Assembly: GCA_963678855.1 (NCBI GenBank)
Contig: OY787448.1
Location: 1,240,001 to 1,304,000, forward strand
Direction: 5' to 3'
Source: F22 sp963678855
Lineage (GTDB): Bacteria; Bacteroidota; Bacteroidia; Bacteroidales; Bacteroidaceae
DNA: 64,000 nt
Within the stretch, counting starts at the first letter, position 1. Every line of letters begins with the position of its first letter. Made by a program: the position numbers and the translations under genes. This document shows, piece by piece, positions 1-7,026 of the stretch. Under the pieces are notes generated by a model. The model saw only the letters and a list, made by a program, of their open reading frames with translations. It searched no databases and was not told where the DNA came from.

Positions 1-264
1 TTTACAGCATCGGCATTACACTATAGCATAGATTCACTAGACGATGGTATTCAGAAAGACCAACGCCATGGTTCACTAGTAGAAAAAGCAGACTTTACAA
101 ACTTGTGTATAGACATGAAGCAATCAGGTTTAGGTTGCGTCGACAGTTGGGGACGCAAAGCTCAAAAGCAGTACCTATTGCCTTATGGCGATTACAGCTG
201 GTCATTTAAACTGACTCCAGTAATGCATAGCTATCCACGTAGTGTAAAGAATCTTCCTTTATAA
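1..264 (+). CDS. Beta-galactosidase, GH2 family, C-terminal end (partial)
   Basis: The window opens inside a gene; frame 1 is open from base 1 to a TAA at 262-264, giving 87 residues. The residues around DSWGRKAQKQYLLPYGDYSW match the last part of the C-terminal beta-sandwich domain of large LacZ-type GH2 beta-galactosidases, where a DSWG...YRLP...Y.F.F.L.P pattern is usual. The active-site domains lie outside the window, so substrate specificity cannot be judged. The ending HSYPRSVKNLPL is the natural C terminus, and a hairpin terminator follows about 35 bases later. Confidence 0.8.
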   Translation, partial: FTASALHYSIDSLDDGIQKDQRHGSLVEKADFTNLCIDMKQSGLGCVDSWGRKAQKQYLLPYGDYSWSFKLTPVMHSYPRSVKNLPL

Positions 265-591
265 TATACAAGAACACGACAATTGATTTACAACTAGGGG
301 GCACGTCAAAGTGATTTGACGTGTCCTCGCTTTTTGCTTCGAAATACACCTAGACATAAGAGTGCGCTTCTTTTTTAGAGTAGCTCGTATTGCCAAGTTA
401 GACACGAGAATTCCCAGTAAAGCCAGTATTTTATAGATACAAAAGATAATAACTTTAGACATATTGTAATCCACTAAATAATTCATGTATGCTGGCAAAA
501 TATTGACCACTATATATGCCCAAAATAGAAATAAAATAACTGATACAAAAACAGCTACAAAAGAAGACAGATCGTGAAATGCTTTATTCAT
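259..591 (-). CDS. Possible small membrane protein, unknown
   Basis: A 110-residue reading frame on the minus strand. The first 70 residues contain two clear hydrophobic segments (about residues 10-33 and 45-68), followed by a basic stretch RATLKKKR, which fits a small two-helix inner-membrane protein. The last 35 residues are less convincing: they read through the complement of the upstream gene's terminator and overlap its stop codon, so the C-terminal tail may be a late chance stop in a decayed gene. I recognise no family. Confidence 0.35.
   Translation of the reverse strand: MNKAFHDLSSFVAVFVSVILFLFWAYIVVNILPAYMNYLVDYNMSKVIIFCIYKILALLGILVSNLAIRATLKKKRTLMSRCISKQKARTRQITLTCPLVVNQLSCSCIL
297..335 (+). 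terminator. Rho-independent terminator of the GH2 gene
   Basis: An inverted repeat pairs GCACGTCAAA with TTTGACGTGT around a GTGA loop, with further imperfect GC pairs outside it, and a run of T follows at 331-335. It lies 33 bases after the beta-galactosidase stop. Confidence 0.75.
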
Positions 592-713
592 GATATAATG
601 CTCTTATGTTTACACAACATTACATTCTTAAGTTGAAAATGAGCAAAATTGTACTTCACAAATATTGGTACTTTTAGAACTGGGCATAATTAGAACTTAA
701 CTTCACAAAACTA

Positions 714-745
714 AGCAAGCCAGTACATCTCTGTACTGGCTTGCT
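714..745 (-). terminator. Perfect 14-bp hairpin, possible terminator on the minus strand
   Basis: AGCAAGCCAGTACA pairs perfectly with TGTACTGGCTTGCT around a four-base loop. On the minus strand it lies 5 bases after the stop of a tiny reading frame (751-822) and is followed by TAGTTTTG, so it could end that transcript. There is no strong T run on either side. Confidence 0.4.
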
Positions 746-750
746 CAATG

Positions 751-822
751 TTAGAGAGAATCCTGAATAACTTCAGAACTTTTGTGCTTGTATTGGAACT
801 TAATAAATACGATAATACCCAT
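751..822 (-). other. Very short reading frame, possible peptide or gene remnant
   Basis: An ATG-initiated frame of 23 residues (MGIIVFIKFQYKHKSSEV...) ends directly before the hairpin at 714-745. Upstream in frame, back to a TAA at 853-855, lie more hydrophobic codons (ALNPIVVF) with GTG or TTG as possible starts. The pattern, one hydrophobic helix and then a basic tail, looks like the end of a small membrane protein. It may be a real microprotein or the last piece of a deleted gene. Confidence 0.2.
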
Positions 823-855
823 AAACACTACTATGGGATTCAATGCACAAAATTA

Positions 856-1112
856 ATAAAAGCTCTTCAATAAACGAGCAAGTTACTATTGACAAAAAGT
901 TCGCATTTTAGCTGTACATAGAGACCAATCCCATTTTTTAAAACTTTCTTAACGCAGATTTTTAGATATGTCAGAAAAGACTTGACAAAAGCTTGACAAC
1001 AAGCATAAACTCATATAAAGCAATACTTAAGGACATTTAAGTCCAAGTCTTTAGGATTTTCTAAAACGATAGCATAGGATACATATTTTTCACTCCACCC
1101 TGTAGGACGATT
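856..1112. other. Intergenic stretch without recognised genes
   Basis: I see no reading frame of note and no tRNA or strong hairpin here. The region is AT-rich and separates the small minus-strand frames from the DUF4286-ruvC unit. Confidence 0.4.
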
Positions 1113-1127
1113 ATTGGAAATAGTTGC

Positions 1128-1135
1128 TATCTTTG
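1128..1135 (+). promoter_or_regulatory. -7 promoter element TATCTTTG for the DUF4286-ruvC unit
   Basis: TATCTTTG matches the Bacteroidota -7 consensus TAnnTTTG and lies 20 bases before the ATG at 1156. No clear -33 TTTG is present. Its position inside the longer TTG-initiated frame that begins at 1114 argues that translation starts at 1156. Confidence 0.55.
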
Positions 1136-1155
1136 CAATAATAAAAATAACGATT

Positions 1156-1467
1156 ATGCTGATATTCAACACTACTTATCAAGTAAGCGAAGCACATGCT
1201 CGCAATTTCCTTATTTGGCTTACACAGTCATATATCCCTGCTGTTTTAGACTTTGGTCTATTGAAAGAGCCACGTCTTGCTGAAGTACTATCTCATGGTG
1301 CACAAGAAAATGGCCGCACATATACTCTTCAATTTGAAGTTGAAGATAGTGTAAAGCTACATACATGGCACAACGAGCAAGCTACTAACCTCAACGCTGA
1401 ATTAGTAGGCATGTTTAAAGAAGAAGTCGTAGGCTTCCCTACACTAATGGAAAAGATGGAACTATAA
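1156..1467 (+). CDS. DUF4286 family protein
   Basis: A 103-residue protein starting MLIFNTTYQVSE. The length and the N-terminal pattern (a short beta strand, then a helix reading FLIWLTQSYIPAVL) are those of the DUF4286 family, which in Bacteroidota often sits directly upstream of ruvC. The fold predicted for such short alternating proteins is a ferredoxin-like sandwich, but no function is established to my knowledge. I chose the ATG at 1156 over the upstream TTG because the -7 promoter element lies between them. Only two bases separate its stop from the ruvC start, so the two genes are certainly co-transcribed. Confidence 0.8.
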   Translation: MLIFNTTYQVSEAHARNFLIWLTQSYIPAVLDFGLLKEPRLAEVLSHGAQENGRTYTLQFEVEDSVKLHTWHNEQATNLNAELVGMFKEEVVGFPTLMEKMEL

Positions 1468-1469
1468 AC

Positions 1470-2105
1470 ATGGTCCGAAAGAACACACCCAAAGAAAGAA
1501 TCATTTTAGGCATTGACCCTGGTACAACTATCATGGGTTATGGCGTATTGCGCATCATAGGCAACAAGCCTGAAATGATTGCTATGGGGGTGATTGATTT
1601 GCGCAAATATGGAGATCACTATCTAAAATTGCGCCGTATAGCTGAGCGTGTCTCTAGCATCATCGATAGTTTTCTTCCAGATGAAGTGGCTATTGAGGCA
1701 CCTTTCTTTGGCAAGAACGTACAAAGCATGCTGAAACTAGGACGTGCACAAGGTGTCGCTATGGCCATGGCATTGATGCGTGATATCCCAATTACGGAAT
1801 ATGCGCCTCTTAAAATAAAGATGGCCATCACTGGCAAAGGGCAAGCAACTAAAGAACAAGTGGCGGATATGCTGCAACGCATGCTCAATATCCCCCCAAA
1901 AAAGATGCCTGAGCATCTAGATGCCACAGATGGTCTAGCTGCAGCTTATTGCCATTTCTTACAAAGTGGCCGTCCTCAAACTGAAAAGGCCTACGGAAGT
2001 TGGAAAGACTTCATGTCAAAACACCCTACTAGAATCTCCACAGGAAAACAAGCGACTAAAGCCCAGCTACAACTACAAAAAGCGATGGCCAATAGAAAAG
2101 ACTAA
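1470..2105 (+). CDS. ruvC: Crossover junction endodeoxyribonuclease RuvC
   Basis: RuvC cuts Holliday junctions as a dimer, acting with the RuvAB branch-migration motor. The 211-residue product shows all four acidic metal-binding residues of the RNase H-like fold: Asp16 in GIDPGTT, Glu76 in VAIEAPFFGKN, and Asp151 and Asp154 in HLDATDGLAAAYCH. It is longer than the E. coli enzyme (173 residues) because of a basic C-terminal tail of about 45 residues rich in Lys and Gln, which may add DNA affinity. It starts two bases after the DUF4286 stop and is followed 29 bases later by the pullulanase gene. Confidence 0.95.
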   Translation: MVRKNTPKERIILGIDPGTTIMGYGVLRIIGNKPEMIAMGVIDLRKYGDHYLKLRRIAERVSSIIDSFLPDEVAIEAPFFGKNVQSMLKLGRAQGVAMAMALMRDIPITEYAPLKIKMAITGKGQATKEQVADMLQRMLNIPPKKMPEHLDATDGLAAAYCHFLQSGRPQTEKAYGSWKDFMSKHPTRISTGKQATKAQLQLQKAMANRKD

Positions 2106-2134
2106 ACATATAACCAATTAACTACCTTGCAACC

Positions 2135-4135
2135 ATGAACAAAGCCATTCTCGGAGTACTATGTACTACCGCCACACTAGCCGTTGGCTGCCAATGCGGT
2201 GGACAAACGTATGAGAGTTACGAACTCTATCCAGTTGCTGAAACACTTGAAGAAATGTTGTACTCACCAAGTAAAACTCTTTTCAGTGTATGGTCACCTA
2301 CTGCGGATGAAGCAGTGGTCAGACTTTATGCTGATGGACAAGATGGCGAAGTCCTGCAAACCATCAACCTAAAACCACAAGCAGATGGCACATGGAAAGC
2401 TACAGTCGAAAAAGATTTGAAAGATCAGTTCTACACTTTCGAAGTAAAGGTGCATAACAAATGGCTAGGAGAAACAGCAGGTATCAATGCCAAAGCTGTC
2501 GGTGTTAATGGTAAACGTGGTGCAATCATTGATTTAGATTCAACAGATCCAAAAGGCTGGAGCGAAGATAAGCGCCCAACACTTAAGAGTGTCGCTGATG
2601 TAGTGTTGTACGAAATGCATCATCGTGATTTTTCTATACACTCGTCCTCAGGTATCCAAAATAAAGGAAAATTCCTAGCTCTTAGTGAGCATGGTACAAA
2701 GAACCCAGAAATGGAATCTACTGGTATTGATCACCTAGTAGACCTTGGTATCACACACGTACATATCCTACCATCATATGACTATGGTTCTATAGACGAG
2801 ACCAAACTCAATGAAGGGAAGTATAACTGGGGTTATGATCCAGTCAACTACAACGTGCCTGAAGGAAGCTACAGTACCGATCCGTTTACTCCATCTACAC
2901 GTATCAAAGAGTTTAAGCAGATGGTACAAGCCATGCACAAAGCAGGCATACGTGTTGTACTTGATGTGGTGTACAATCATACCTTTAGTGCATCGCATAG
3001 TGGTTTCGACCGCACCTCCCCTGGTTATTTCTACCGTCAACTTCAAGACAGCATACGCAGTTATGCCAATGCTTCTGGTTGTGGCAATGAGACTGCTAGT
3101 GAATTGCCTATGATGCGCAAATATATGATTGAATCTATCCAATACTGGATTAACGAGTACCACCTTGATGGGTTCCGCTTTGACCTGATGGGGATTCATG
3201 ACTTAGAGACAATGCGCCAGATTCGTGAGGCTGTTGACGAAATAGATCCAAGTATTATTCTTTATGGTGAAGGTTGGGCGGCAGGTGCTCCTCAACTACC
3301 ACAAAACAAGCTAGCGATGAAAGCCAATGTTGGACAACTGAAAGGTATCTCTGCTTTCAGTGACGAACTTCGTGACGGTTTACGTGGTCCATTTAGCGCA
3401 AACCACGCTGGCGGCTTCTTGGCTGGTGTTGAAGGTCAAGAAGAGAGTATCAAGTTTGGACTAGTAGGAGGTATTCAACATCCTGGAGTGGACTTCTCAA
3501 AAGTCAATTATACTGATAAGCCTTGGACGACTCAACCAACACAGCTAATTAGCTATATCTCATGTCATGATGATATGTGTTTAGTAGATAGATTAAAAGC
3601 TAGTATTCCTAATCTAAGCACTAAGGAACTTATCAGACTTAACAAACTAGGACAGACAACAGTCTTCACTTCACAAGGTATTCCTTTTATGCAAGCTGGT
3701 GAAGAAGTGATGCGCGACAAGAAAGGCGTACACAACAGCTTTGAAAGTCCTGATAGTATCAACCAAATTGATTGGAGCAACAAGAATACGTATCATGATA
3801 TCTATAGCTATTACCGTGATTTGATACACATGCGTAAAGCTCACCCTGCTTTCCATATGGGAGATGCAGAGCTAGTACGTAAGCATCTACAATTCTTACC
3901 TACCGAGAGTGGTCTAATAACTTACACACTCAATGGACATGCTGTCGGTGATAGCTGGGGAGAAATTGTTGTGATTCTTAATAGCCGTAAGCATAGTGCT
4001 ACAGTAGATGTGCCTCTAGGTAAATATACAGTAGTCTGTAAAGATGGACAAATAGATACAAGCGGTATTAGCCATGTATCGGGTAGTCACATAAAGGTGG
4101 CTCCACAGACTGCGTGGATAGGATATAAGAAGTAA
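2135..4135 (+). CDS. pulA: Type I pullulanase-like GH13 lipoprotein
   Basis: Predicted to hydrolyse alpha-1,6 branch linkages in pullulan, starch or glycogen fragments. The 666-residue protein begins with a lipoprotein signal (lipobox ending at Cys19), then an N-terminal beta-sandwich of the CBM48 type (about 40-135), the GH13 barrel and a C-terminal beta domain. The pullulanase signature YNWGYDP is at 230-236. Catalytic residues are visible: nucleophile Asp350 in GFRFD, acid/base Glu379 in YGEGW, and Asp479 in SCHDD. VVLDVVYNHT is conserved region I. It lies just downstream of ruvC, with a terminator after it. The lipid anchor suggests action in the periplasm or at the cell surface; a lipoprotein export signal cannot be judged reliably. 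Confidence 0.92.
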   Translation: MNKAILGVLCTTATLAVGCQCGGQTYESYELYPVAETLEEMLYSPSKTLFSVWSPTADEAVVRLYADGQDGEVLQTINLKPQADGTWKATVEKDLKDQFYTFEVKVHNKWLGETAGINAKAVGVNGKRGAIIDLDSTDPKGWSEDKRPTLKSVADVVLYEMHHRDFSIHSSSGIQNKGKFLALSEHGTKNPEMESTGIDHLVDLGITHVHILPSYDYGSIDETKLNEGKYNWGYDPVNYNVPEGSYSTDPFTPSTRIKEFKQMVQAMHKAGIRVVLDVVYNHTFSASHSGFDRTSPGYFYRQLQDSIRSYANASGCGNETASELPMMRKYMIESIQYWINEYHLDGFRFDLMGIHDLETMRQIREAVDEIDPSIILYGEGWAAGAPQLPQNKLAMKANVGQLKGISAFSDELRDGLRGPFSANHAGGFLAGVEGQEESIKFGLVGGIQHPGVDFSKVNYTDKPWTTQPTQLISYISCHDDMCLVDRLKASIPNLSTKELIRLNKLGQTTVFTSQGIPFMQAGEEVMRDKKGVHNSFESPDSINQIDWSNKNTYHDIYSYYRDLIHMRKAHPAFHMGDAELVRKHLQFLPTESGLITYTLNGHAVGDSWGEIVVILNSRKHSATVDVPLGKYTVVCKDGQIDTSGISHVSGSHIKVAPQTAWIGYKK

Positions 4136-4150
4136 AGCAATTATATATAG

Positions 4151-4184
4151 TAAGGGTGCACCAATTAGTTTGGCACACCCTTAC
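4151..4184 (+). terminator. Terminator after pulA
   Basis: TAAGGGTG pairs with CACCCTTA, with an inner CCAA/TTGG pair, directly after the pullulanase stop. The gene on the other strand also ends nearby, so it may serve both directions, although the T run is weak. Confidence 0.6.
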
Positions 4185-4209
4185 TGTATATAAGTATTCT
4201 AACTCTACG

Positions 4210-4758
4210 TTATTCCTTCAGTCTGAACGTGACAGGAACTCTATACCTGACTTTGACTTTCTTCCCTTGTTGCTCACCTGGTGACCACTTGGGCATTGAA
4301 GTTACCACACGGATAGCTTCGGCATCAAGAGCTGCGTTTACGGAGTGTATAACTACTGGATTGGTTATTTCAGCAGTCTTACTCACAATAAACTGTACAA
4401 TCACACGACCTTCTAAACCAGCTTTTTGTGCAGATTCTGGATACTTAATATTATCTCGCAAGTATGTTATCAAAGGTCCCATTCCACCAGGGAAAGCAGG
4501 CATAGTCTCAACCATCAAAAAGACATCAGATTCATCAAATTCACCCTCACATTCTACTGGCGGGGGAGTAACTAGTTCCATTGCACTAGGCTGATTTATC
4601 TCTTTAACAACCGGCTGTTCTATCTGAATACTCTGTTTCTTTTCTTGCTTCATACCACACGAGATAATCAGAGGCATCATAGCCCCAATAAGCAATAAGC
4701 CAATCATTCTCCAGCCATGTTTTGTGCAACTTTGTGTTTCGTTTTTGTTCATCATCAT
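4210..4758 (-). CDS. TonB C-terminal domain lipoprotein, duplicate of the BlaR1-TonB tail
   Basis: A 182-residue protein that is colinear with residues 260-440 of the BlaR1-like protein encoded at 5102-6424. Both share the start MMM.KNE, the hydrophobic segment ending IISC and the C-terminal domain; by hand alignment about 70 of the last 100 residues are identical. In the large protein this hydrophobic segment is an internal membrane anchor; here it becomes the N-terminal signal and its LIISC end reads as a lipobox. The C-terminal 95 residues are a TonB_C domain (YP..AQ..GLEGRV.V.F.V), which normally contacts TonB boxes of outer-membrane receptors. It has its own upstream region that resembles the blaI promoter, so it is probably expressed. 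No ExbB/ExbD genes lie nearby. Confidence 0.8.
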   Translation of the reverse strand: MMMNKNETQSCTKHGWRMIGLLLIGAMMPLIISCGMKQEKKQSIQIEQPVVKEINQPSAMELVTPPPVECEGEFDESDVFLMVETMPAFPGGMGPLITYLRDNIKYPESAQKAGLEGRVIVQFIVSKTAEITNPVVIHSVNAALDAEAIRVVTSMPKWSPGEQQGKKVKVRYRVPVTFRLKE

Positions 4759-4772
4759 TCATTATTTAGAGT

Positions 4773-4831
4773 TATACTACAAATAAACTCTTTTTCCATT
4801 TATGAGAGCCATATTGCAAGTTAAAGAGCTA
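4773..4831 (-). promoter_or_regulatory. Candidate promoter and BlaI-type operator, copy of the blaI upstream region
   Basis: The plus strand at 4773-4786 reads TATACTACAAATAA, one mismatch from 6852-6865 upstream of blaI. At 4818-4831 AAGTTAAAGAGCTA matches the second blaI operator (TAGTTAAAGAACTA) at 12 of 14 positions. The gap between the two elements is 31 bases in both places. The rest of the interval 4832-5027 shows nothing I recognise. Confidence 0.5.
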
Positions 4832-5027
4832 CAACTCATCGTGTAAGTTCAGCTTCAATACAAAGTCACACTAAGTTTTATATGTAAAAAACCAGCTTCG
4901 CTAGCAGTATACATGTTCAGCAAAAGCTGCATCTGATTATTTCTCCTACCCCTAATCAGTCATCATAGGCGTGAAACTATTGGCCTCTATGTACTCCTTT
5001 AATGAGTTCCCGCAATGTGCAAAAAAA

Positions 5028-5055
5028 GAGTGCACCAAAATGACTTGGTGCACTC
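5028..5055 (-). terminator. Terminator of the blaI-blaR1 unit
   Basis: On the minus strand GAGTGCACCAA pairs with TTGGTGCACTC and is followed by seven T residues (the A run at 5021-5027). It lies about 45 bases after the stop of the BlaR1-like gene. Confidence 0.85.
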
Positions 5056-5101
5056 CTACGTTTTTTTGTTGAGCTAAATAAGAGAGTTGTATTTCGTACA
5101 G

Positions 5102-6424
5102 TTACTGCAATTTAAATGATACAGGCACTGTATATTTTACATTGACTTTCTTTCCTTCTTGCTCACCTGGCTTCCAATTAGGCATTGAAGAAATCACACG
5201 AATAGCTTCTGCATCAAGTGCTGCATCTACAGATCGAACAACTTCTGGCTTAACAATCTCTCCAGTTTTACTAACAACAAACTGTACAATCACGCGCCCT
5301 TCTACGCCAGCTTTTTGAGCAGATTTAGGATACTTGATATTACTACCTAAATAATTCATAAAGGCTTTCATTCCTCCAGGGAATTCAGGCATAGTCTCTA
5401 CAACGCTTAAAACTTCAGTTTCCTTAATCACTTTCTTGCCATCAACAGTCTCTATACTCACCGCGCTTGTAGGCACAGTAGCAGGCGTGTCTTTAACAAC
5501 CGACTGTTCAGTCTGAGTACTTTGTTGTACTTCTTGTTTTTTGCTACAAGAGATAACCAAAGCCATCATACCAACAACTGGCAATAGCCCTAACATTCTC
5601 CAAGCATTCTTTCTCCAACTCAACGTTTCATTTTTTTGCATCATCATAATTCTTTTCTTTAGGCTACTGTGGTTTAAACTGTTAGCTAAGGCGTAGCGCT
5701 GAGTGCCCGTGCTTCGAGTGACGAGTAGCAATTGATATTGTGTTGCATCGATGCCTTGATTAATCACGTACTGATCAGCTTCAAATTCATGCAAATCTTG
5801 TAGGTCTCGTTTAATCAACCAGATAACAGGATTGCACCATAGAAAAACAAGAAGTATTTCTAGCAGTACGAGGTCTAAAGTATGGCCCAAAAGAAGATGA
5901 GCACGTTCATGCGTGATGATAGCCTCAATATCTCGAGATTCCTCATCATCTGGCACCACGATATATCGGTACCAACTAAATGGTGTAGAAAGATTAGAGA
6001 TTCTCACTAAGGTGAGCCCACTATCTAGGTGTTCATGCTTCCCACTACGTATCTTTTTATATAAACTGGTATACATCACACCAGAACTAACTGTAAAGTA
6101 TGCTACCCCCACCATAAACAAACTGGCCAACAATACCAGCCATGCTGGGAATCCATGTCCACCTATGGAAGCATCAAGAGTAGCACCTGCCTGCGCACCC
6201 ACTACTACATCTGGTAGCCACATTGAAAATTGCTGACTTACAGGGAAGCTTATTAGCATGCCACTAGGTAGAAGAGGCAAAATAAAGCTAATCGCCATAA
6301 GTCCCCATAGCAACATCCTATTCATATGATGTGTAGCTTGCGAACGCAGCAGCACACAATAAGCTGTGTATAGTACAGCTAGCGAAATATTCGCCCATAG
6401 AAAATAAGTCAAGAACGTATACAT
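5102..6424 (-). CDS. BlaR1/MecR1-like M56 metallopeptidase fused to a TonB C-terminal domain
   Basis: A 440-residue integral membrane sensor-protease. Four hydrophobic segments are visible (about 5-25, 38-58, 92-120 and 184-205), followed by another at 276-293. The gluzincin motif HERAH is at 172-176 and a downstream HEFEAD at 212-217 supplies the likely third zinc ligand. In classical BlaR1 the outer domain is a penicillin-binding sensor; here the tail (about 340-440) is a TonB_C domain instead, a fusion common in Bacteroidota. By analogy, stimulation outside would trigger the cytoplasm-facing protease to inactivate the BlaI repressor encoded 3 bases upstream. No beta-lactamase lies in the window, so the signal need not be a beta-lactam. 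Confidence 0.88.
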   Translation of the reverse strand: MYTFLTYFLWANISLAVLYTAYCVLLRSQATHHMNRMLLWGLMAISFILPLLPSGMLISFPVSQQFSMWLPDVVVGAQAGATLDASIGGHGFPAWLVLLASLFMVGVAYFTVSSGVMYTSLYKKIRSGKHEHLDSGLTLVRISNLSTPFSWYRYIVVPDDEESRDIEAIITHERAHLLLGHTLDLVLLEILLVFLWCNPVIWLIKRDLQDLHEFEADQYVINQGIDATQYQLLLVTRSTGTQRYALANSLNHSSLKKRIMMMQKNETLSWRKNAWRMLGLLPVVGMMALVISCSKKQEVQQSTQTEQSVVKDTPATVPTSAVSIETVDGKKVIKETEVLSVVETMPEFPGGMKAFMNYLGSNIKYPKSAQKAGVEGRVIVQFVVSKTGEIVKPEVVRSVDAALDAEAIRVISSMPNWKPGEQEGKKVNVKYTVPVSFKLQ

Positions 6425-6427
6425 AGT

Positions 6428-6790
6428 CTACTTGTTTTTGATCAATGCAATAAGCTCATCAATTTCCGAATCGCTTAGCTTCTCTTCTTTGACTAATGTA
6501 GATACAGCATGGATATAGCTATTATTATAGTATTTCTCCACGATGCCCTTAAATGTGCCACTACCAAAATCGTTCTTTGTGATTTTAGCAAAATAACGGT
6601 GACTCTTGCCAAAGTTCTCATGGCCTAGAAAACCTTTATCTTCAAGACCACGTACTATTGTAGAAATCGTATTGAAATGTGGGCGAGGCTCTGAAAACTT
6701 TTCCAGAAGCTCACGCACAAACAAAGCACCATGCGCCCAATACAATTCCATAATTTCTTCTTCTCTAGGAGTTAATCGTTTCATATTCAT
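6428..6790 (-). CDS. BlaI/MecI family transcriptional repressor
   Basis: A 120-residue winged-helix repressor. The N terminus RLTPREEEIMELYWAHG and the recognition region FNTISTIVRGLEDKGFL are typical of Penicillinase_R (BlaI/MecI) proteins, with a C-terminal dimerisation helix region (about 80-118). It binds DNA as a dimer and is inactivated by cleavage when its partner peptidase is activated. The gene is immediately upstream of the M56-TonB gene with a 3-base gap, so both form one operon. Four evenly spaced palindromes lie 86-164 bases upstream of its start and are the likely binding sites, giving autoregulation. Low similarity can be expected in the cleavage site, which I cannot locate. 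Confidence 0.9.
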   Translation of the reverse strand: MNMKRLTPREEEIMELYWAHGALFVRELLEKFSEPRPHFNTISTIVRGLEDKGFLGHENFGKSHRYFAKITKNDFGSGTFKGIVEKYYNNSYIHAVSTLVKEEKLSDSEIDELIALIKNK

Positions 6791-6875
6791 TCCTTATTTT
6801 ATCCTATCTAAATCTCTCAAGAAAGATTCAGATAGCTTTGTTATTAATCTCTATATTACAAATAACGGGGTTTTA

Positions 6876-6954
6876 TAGTTACAAAACTAATCTTTATAGT
6901 TAAAGAACTAAAATACGCAGTTTTAAAACTAAAATATATAGTTACACAGTACTA
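6876..6954 (-). promoter_or_regulatory. Array of four palindromic operators upstream of blaI
   Basis: Four dyads of the form TAGTT-N4-AACTA: TAGTTACAAAACTA (6876-6889), TAGTTAAAGAACTA (6897-6910), CAGTTTTAAAACTA (6918-6931) and a longer TAGTTACACAGTACTA (6939-6954). The centres are 21, 21 and 22 bp apart, about two helical turns, so bound dimers would stack on one face of the DNA. A sequence GTTATTTG (minus strand, near 6861-6868) could be a weak -7 element between the array and blaI. Confidence 0.7.
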
Positions 6955-6970
6955 ATTCAACTTCAAGACA

Positions 6971-7004
6971 AAAAAAATAGCCCCACCTTTTCGGGTGGGG
7001 CTAT
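6971..7004 (-). terminator. Terminator of pnp
   Basis: On the minus strand ATAGCCCCACC pairs with GGTGGGGCTAT around a short loop, followed by a run of seven to eight T. It lies 22 bases after the pnp stop. Confidence 0.92.
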
Positions 7005-7026
7005 TATATAATGTGTAATCTACAAA

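Noticed and set aside
1114..1155. Longer DUF4286 frame starting at a TTG
   Set aside because: The -7 promoter element lies inside this extension and the extra residues do not fit the family.
4892..5020. Possible gene fragment on the minus strand after the blaR1 terminator
   Set aside because: A short frame (NSLKEYIEANSFTPMMTD) looks protein-like but has no start, no family match I recognise and ends after about 20 codons.
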